Of a DNA stretch of 9,426 bases, positions 6,092 to 9,426 are shown piece by piece. This DNA comes from Dehalococcoidales bacterium (GTDB lineage: Bacteria; Chloroflexota; Dehalococcoidia; Dehalococcoidales; JAUXAE01). The stretch covers positions 1 through 9,426 of the forward strand of contig JAUXAE010000038.1 in the NCBI GenBank assembly GCA_030620035.1, written 5' to 3'. The translations under genes and the position numbers were made by a program. How positions within the stretch are numbered: the first letter of the stretch is position 1; every line of letters starts with the position of its first letter. The notes under the pieces are model-generated. The model was not told the origin of the DNA. It searched no databases and saw only the letters and a program-made list of their open reading frames with translations.

Positions 6092-8377
6092 GTGGACACC
6101 TCAGCCTTCATCCATGAGCTTATTTCACAGCCCGCCTATAGTGGTCAGGTGGCCCATATTGAGCACATCCCCTCACGTTGCCCCCGCTACGCCGAATTAG
6201 AAAAGCCTCTGGCCAGTAGTCTTCAGGATTGCCTTAGAGGACATAGCCTGTTACCCTTCTATGCTCATCAAGCCCAGGCGATAGATAGTGCCCTGAAGGG
6301 CGGCAATGTTATGGTGGCCACCTCGAGCGCCAGCGGTAAAAGCCTGTGCTATAACATTGCGGTGATGCAGTCAATCTTAACCGAGCCGGCTGGCCGTGCC
6401 CTTTACCTTTTCCCGACCAAGGCCCTGGCTCAGGACCAGTTACGGGGTTTAAGGGAGCTTTTTTGCCCCTCAATTTTAAAGATTAGTGAGCTGGCCACCT
6501 TTGACGGTGACACCCCGCCGGCGGAACGGTCTGAGATAAGAAGGCGGGCCCGCATAGTACTGACCAACCCCGATATGCTCCATATTGGTATCCTGCCCAA
6601 TCATAAGGCCTGGTCAAGGCTGCTGCGCCATTTACGCTATGTGGTGGTCGATGAAGCCCACATCTACCGCGGCGTCTTTGGCTCCCATGTGGCCGCCGTC
6701 TTGCGCCGCCTGCGCCGCCTGTGTCAGTTTTATGGTTCTAACCCCCAGTTCATCTGCTGTTCGGCCACCATAGCCAACCCCGGCCAGCATGCTGAAAGGC
6801 TGGTGGCACTGCCTTTCACCGTGGTTAGTGATGACGGCTCGCCTCACGGGGGCAAGGAATTTGTCTTCTGGAACCCGCCGATTATAGATGAGGCTAGAAG
6901 CATCCGGCGCAGTGCCAATAGCGAAGCGACCGGCCTGTTTACTGAGCTGGTGAGGCACAATATCCGAACGCTGGCCTTTGCCCGCAGCCGCCGTCTGACC
7001 GAGCTTATTTATGCCTACTCAAGGCGGCGGCTGGCTGAGATTAGCCCGGAGCACACCAGTAAAATCAGGGCCTATCGGGCCGGCTATCTACCCCAGGAAA
7101 GGCGGCGGATAGAGCAGCAATTGTTTCAGGGTGAGCTTCTGGGGGTGGTGGCCACCACTGCTTTAGAATTGGGCATAGATATCGGTGACCTGGAGGCGAC
7201 GGTGCTTACCGGCTACCCGGGGAGCATCGCCAGCACCTGGCAGCAGGCTGGCCGGAGCGGCCGGGCCGGTGATAGTTCCCTCAGTTTCCTTATCGGGTTG
7301 GATAACCCTTTAGACCAGTACTTTATGCGCCACCCTGACTTCTTTTTCCAAAGGAACTTTGAGAATGCCCTGATTAACCCCGATAATGCCCATATCTTGA
7401 GGGCCCACCTCTTGTCGGCTGCCTGGGAACTACCCCTAACTATTGATGATGGTCGCTTTTTTGGTCCTGGCCTGGGCCGGGGGATAGCTGAGCTTGAGGG
7501 GCAGGGCTTCTTAAGGCAGCGTGATGACCGCTGGCATCTATCACCGGCCATCAGCTACCCGGCTCTAGGGATTAGTATCCGGGCTACCTCGGGGCACAAT
7601 TTTGCCATCATTGACCGCTCAACCGATTGCCTGCTGGAAACAGTTGAGGCCAGTGTCGCCCTTTTCCAGGTGCACCCCGGGGCTATCTACCTCCATCAGG
7701 GAGAAGCCTATCTGGTCACCGAGCTTGACCTAACTAGCCGCACCGCCTATGTTGTGCCCACCTCGGCCGGTTACTATACCCAGACCAAGGAGCTCACCGA
7801 GCTAAGTATCAAGAGGGTTATCCGCAGTAAGAGCTGGGGCCCGACGAGGGTATATCTGGGTGAGGTGGAGGTTACTGTTACCGTGGTCGGCTTTAAGAAA
7901 AAGGCCCAGTTCACTGAAGAGGTGATTGGTGATGAGCCCCTTGACCTGCCGCCCCAGCGCTTTGCCACTGTTGCCCTGTGGTTTGCCCCGCCGGCTAAGG
8001 TTATGGCTCAGTTGGACAGGAGGGATCAGGACCTGGCCGGCGGCCTGCATGCCGCCGAGCATGCTGCTATTGCCGTCCTGCCCCTATTTGCCCTGTGTGA
8101 CCGTAATGATATTGGTGGTGTCTCCACCACTAGCCACTCCGATACCAGTAGGGCCGAGATATTCATTTATGATGCCTATCCCGGTGGCATCGGCATTGCC
8201 GAGAGGGGCTTTGACCTGGTGGAGAAGCTCTGGCGAGCCACACTGGCGGCCATTGCCGAGTGCCCCTGTAACGAGGGCTGCCCCAGCTGTATCCAGTCGC
8301 CCAAGTGCGGCAACAACAACAGGCCTCTGGACAAGGCGGCGGCCAGGGTGCTCCTTGAGGGCCTGCTGGGTCATTGA
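6092..8377 (+). CDS. DEAH-box helicase with C-terminal DUF1998 cysteine cluster (YprA/MrfA-Hrq1 type)
   Basis: This is a superfamily 2 DNA helicase of about 761 residues, counted from the GTG at 6092 (766 if the GTG at 6077 is used). Motifs are in the expected order: a HQAQAI Q-like element, Walker A SASGKS with Lys83, FPTKALAQDQ (motif Ia), NPDML (Ib), DEAH (187-190), CSATIANP (III), then in the C-terminal RecA lobe VVATTALELGIDIG (V) and QQAGRSGR (VI, 384-391). The final part ends with AECPCNEGCPSCIQSPKCGN, in which Cys724, 726, 730, 733 and 739 form the probable metal-binding cluster of DUF1998 helicases. In Bacillus subtilis MrfA acts with the exonuclease MrfB in repair of mitomycin-type lesions, and Hrq1 is the fungal relative. 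A repair role here is inferred from family. No MrfB-like nuclease gene is in this window. It follows the DUF503 gene in the same direction and is followed by a 140-base spacer before lgt. Confidence 0.93.
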   Translation: MDTSAFIHELISQPAYSGQVAHIEHIPSRCPRYAELEKPLASSLQDCLRGHSLLPFYAHQAQAIDSALKGGNVMVATSSASGKSLCYNIAVMQSILTEPAGRALYLFPTKALAQDQLRGLRELFCPSILKISELATFDGDTPPAERSEIRRRARIVLTNPDMLHIGILPNHKAWSRLLRHLRYVVVDEAHIYRGVFGSHVAAVLRRLRRLCQFYGSNPQFICCSATIANPGQHAERLVALPFTVVSDDGSPHGGKEFVFWNPPIIDEARSIRRSANSEATGLFTELVRHNIRTLAFARSRRLTELIYAYSRRRLAEISPEHTSKIRAYRAGYLPQERRRIEQQLFQGELLGVVATTALELGIDIGDLEATVLTGYPGSIASTWQQAGRSGRAGDSSLSFLIGLDNPLDQYFMRHPDFFFQRNFENALINPDNAHILRAHLLSAAWELPLTIDDGRFFGPGLGRGIAELEGQGFLRQRDDRWHLSPAISYPALGISIRATSGHNFAIIDRSTDCLLETVEASVALFQVHPGAIYLHQGEAYLVTELDLTSRTAYVVPTSAGYYTQTKELTELSIKRVIRSKSWGPTRVYLGEVEVTVTVVGFKKKAQFTEEVIGDEPLDLPPQRFATVALWFAPPAKVMAQLDRRDQDLAGGLHAAEHAAIAVLPLFALCDRNDIGGVSTTSHSDTSRAEIFIYDAYPGGIGIAERGFDLVEKLWRATLAAIAECPCNEGCPSCIQSPKCGNNNRPLDKAAARVLLEGLLGH

Positions 8378-8383
8378 TAGGCT

Positions 8384-8415
8384 TTGTGGTGGTGCCAGGG
8401 TCTCTTGTGTATAAT
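8384..8415 (+). promoter_or_regulatory. Candidate promoter upstream of lgt
   Basis: A perfect TATAAT at 8410-8415 lies in the spacer after the helicase stop. The best -35 candidate is TTGTGG (8384-8389), but the 20-base spacer is longer than optimal. Initiation near 8422 would give a leader of about 95 bases carrying two hairpins. The -10 is convincing; the -35 is weak. Confidence 0.5.
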
Positions 8416-8449
8416 ATGAATCACAGGACTGGATAGCTTGGGCAGTCAT

Positions 8450-8468
8450 AGAGGGGCCAGGCTCCTCT
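8450..8468 (+). other. Imperfect hairpin in the lgt leader
   Basis: Arms AGAGGGGC (8450-8457) and GCTCCTCT (8461-8468) can pair over 8 positions with one G-U and the loop CAG. The left arm has the same 8 bases as in the purA/dapA hairpin at 316-323. It is followed by TAAAAATACC rather than a T tract, so it is a poor intrinsic terminator. It could be a degenerate terminator of the helicase transcript or a leader structure. Confidence 0.4.
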
Positions 8469-8479
8469 TAAAAATACCG

Positions 8480-8500
8480 GGGATAGGGTTACCCTATCCC
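8480..8500. repeat. Perfect palindrome upstream of lgt
   Basis: GGGATAGGGT (8480-8489) and ACCCTATCCC (8491-8500) are exact reverse complements around a single T. It ends 8 bases before the GGAG ribosome site of lgt and lies about 65 bases past the candidate -10. As DNA it has the form of an operator for a dimeric regulator; as RNA it gives a 9-bp stem with a UUA loop next to the ribosome site. There is no T tract after it, so it is not a standard terminator. Confidence 0.6.
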
Positions 8501-8517
8501 AATTACTTGGAGCAGGC

Positions 8518-9309
8518 ATGATTGAGATAGGTATAAGTCCGGTAGCCTTCACCATAGGCTCTATGGAGGTCGGATGGTACGGCATCATGGTAGCCCTGGC
8601 TATTCTGGTGCTGGTGTTGTGGCTGATTAGGGGGGTCAGGAAAGGGGCCAGGCTTTCTTATGATACGGTTCTTACCGCCGCTTTGATAGCCATCCCCTCC
8701 GGGGTAATATTCTCCAGACTGCTGCATGTTGTTGACCGGTGGGATTACTACAGCCAGAACCCGGGGCAGATAATCGGTTTTGAGGGCCTGACCATCTACG
8801 GGGCTATTCTAGGCGCCGCTTTGGCTGTCTGGATTTACAGCCAGTTCAGCAATTTCCAGTTTGGCTATGTGGCCGACCTGGCTGTGCCCGGTGTCTTACT
8901 GGCTCAGGCGATAGGCCGGGTTGGCTGCACCCTAAACGGCTGCTGCTATGGTGAGCCAACATCTCTAGCCTGTGGTGTTGTTTATACCCATCCCGATACC
9001 TTGGCCCCCATCGGCATCGCCGTTCATCCGACCCAGGTCTATGAGATTATTTTTCTGCTGATTGCTTTTGGCGTTGTCCTTAAACTGAGGGGTCGGCTCA
9101 AGCCCGATGGCTCGCTGCTTCTGGTCTATCTCAGTCTCTACTCAATGTGGCGTTTTGCAATCGGCTTTCTCAGGGAGGGAACCCCCTTCCTCTTTGGCTT
9201 ACAACAGGCCCAGGTGATAGCTTTAATAGTTCTGGCCATAACCATCCCCCTGCTTATTTACCGGACACGGTGGCTAAGGGCAAAGAGCCAGGTGGCAGCA
9301 GACCAGTAA
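8518..9309 (+). CDS. lgt: Prolipoprotein diacylglyceryl transferase
   Basis: Lgt moves a diacylglyceryl group from phosphatidylglycerol to the lipobox cysteine of prolipoproteins in the cytoplasmic membrane, the first step of lipoprotein maturation. The 263-residue protein has about seven hydrophobic segments (roughly 20-38, 50-70, 90-109, 118-135, 172-190, 198-217 and 230-248). The Lgt signature is clear: WYG at 20-22, IYGAILG near 93-99, the invariant Arg134 in GRVGCTLNGCCYG (133-145), HPTQVYE (170-176) and FLRE (217-220). The E. coli FHGG histidine position is tyrosine here (IYGA), as in many non-proteobacterial Lgt proteins. The ATG has GGAG 5 bases upstream. The gene appears to have its own promoter and a hairpin-rich leader. 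The cysteine-rich NGCCYG version is a normal family variant. Confidence 0.96.
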   Translation: MIEIGISPVAFTIGSMEVGWYGIMVALAILVLVLWLIRGVRKGARLSYDTVLTAALIAIPSGVIFSRLLHVVDRWDYYSQNPGQIIGFEGLTIYGAILGAALAVWIYSQFSNFQFGYVADLAVPGVLLAQAIGRVGCTLNGCCYGEPTSLACGVVYTHPDTLAPIGIAVHPTQVYEIIFLLIAFGVVLKLRGRLKPDGSLLLVYLSLYSMWRFAIGFLREGTPFLFGLQQAQVIALIVLAITIPLLIYRTRWLRAKSQVAADQ

Positions 9310-9328
9310 CCTGGATTGTGCCAAGGTG

Positions 9329-9334
9329 TATAAT
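9329..9334 (+). promoter_or_regulatory. Candidate -10 element after lgt
   Basis: A perfect TATAAT lies 20 bases past the lgt stop and 37 bases before the next start codon. The preceding GTG gives the same GTGTATAAT string as in front of lgt (8407-8415). No acceptable -35 is found at 16-18 bases upstream, so the promoter call rests on the -10 and its position only. Confidence 0.4.
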
Positions 9335-9371
9335 TGAGTTAATAAAGGACTCAGGGAAGAGGGGAACTGCG

Positions 9372-9426
9372 ATGGTAAAAGTCAAAGAGATGCCCTACAG
9401 TGAGAAGTACACCATTATGCTAGACA
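9372..9426 (+). CDS. Start of an unidentified gene, cut by the right edge
   Basis: An ATG at 9372 is preceded by AGGGGA with a 6-base spacer. The frame stays open for the remaining 18 codons, reading MVKVKEMPYSEKYTIMLD. The ribosome site, the spacing from lgt and the upstream TATAAT support a real gene. The visible peptide is charged with no signal peptide or recognised motif, so no product can be named. It lies in the same direction as lgt and could be read from its own promoter or by read-through. Confidence 0.6.
   Translation, partial: MVKVKEMPYSEKYTIMLD

Noticed and set aside
8084..8449. 121-codon minus-strand frame over the helicase 3' end
   Set aside because: It lies antisense to the conserved cysteine-cluster region of the helicase, has no recognisable domain, and is explained by the high GC content suppressing stops in other frames.
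1..9426. CRISPR arrays, tRNA or rRNA genes, insertion sequences, phage or toxin-antitoxin modules
   Set aside because: Almost all of the window is conserved housekeeping coding sequence; the two spacers over 100 bases (5594-5786 and 8378-8517) hold promoters and hairpins but no repeats or RNA-gene folds.

Overview
This is an ordinary housekeeping segment of a bacterial chromosome of moderately high GC. It is densely coded and holds no mobile elements, RNA genes, CRISPR arrays or defence islands. The combination rpsO-pnp-dapB-asd-dapA, a DUF503 gene beside an MrfA-like helicase, and the look of the proteins suggest Chloroflexota, possibly Dehalococcoidia. That assignment is inference from gene order and protein style, not a measured phylogeny.

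Layout, left to right. Bases 1-309 (+) are the 3' end of purA (adenylosuccinate synthase), cut by the window edge. A GC-rich hairpin at 315-336 separates it from a convergent minus-strand operon. Read in its own direction (right to left), that operon is rpsO (5330-5593), pnp (3085-5289), dapB (2279-3070), asd (1244-2269) and dapA (350-1240). Gaps are 40, 14, 9 and 3 bases, so the genes are very probably co-transcribed from a strong sigma-70-like promoter at 5632-5660. The operon joins ribosomal protein S15 and the RNA-degrading PNPase to three consecutive enzymes of the aspartate-to-diaminopimelate/lysine route: Asd makes aspartate semialdehyde, DapA condenses it with pyruvate, and DapB reduces the product.

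A second promoter at 5693-5721 (+) points the other way. It drives a DUF503 protein (5787-6077) and a large DEAH helicase with a C-terminal cysteine cluster of the YprA/MrfA-Hrq1 type (best start 6092, end 8377). After a 140-base spacer with a perfect TATAAT and two hairpins comes lgt (8518-9309), the membrane enzyme that lipidates prolipoproteins. A further TATAAT and a good ribosome site introduce an unidentified gene that runs off the right edge (from 9372).

I found no undescribed system. The points worth a second look are small. They are a perfect 10-bp-arm palindrome in front of lgt, an 8-codon upstream ORF overlapping the DUF503 start, a cysteine in the guanine-recognition motif of PurA, the Pro/Arg-rich tail of PNPase, and the start-site correction of the helicase. 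Several genes use TTG or GTG starts (rpsO, pnp, asd, helicase), each placed by a Shine-Dalgarno match or by family alignment.
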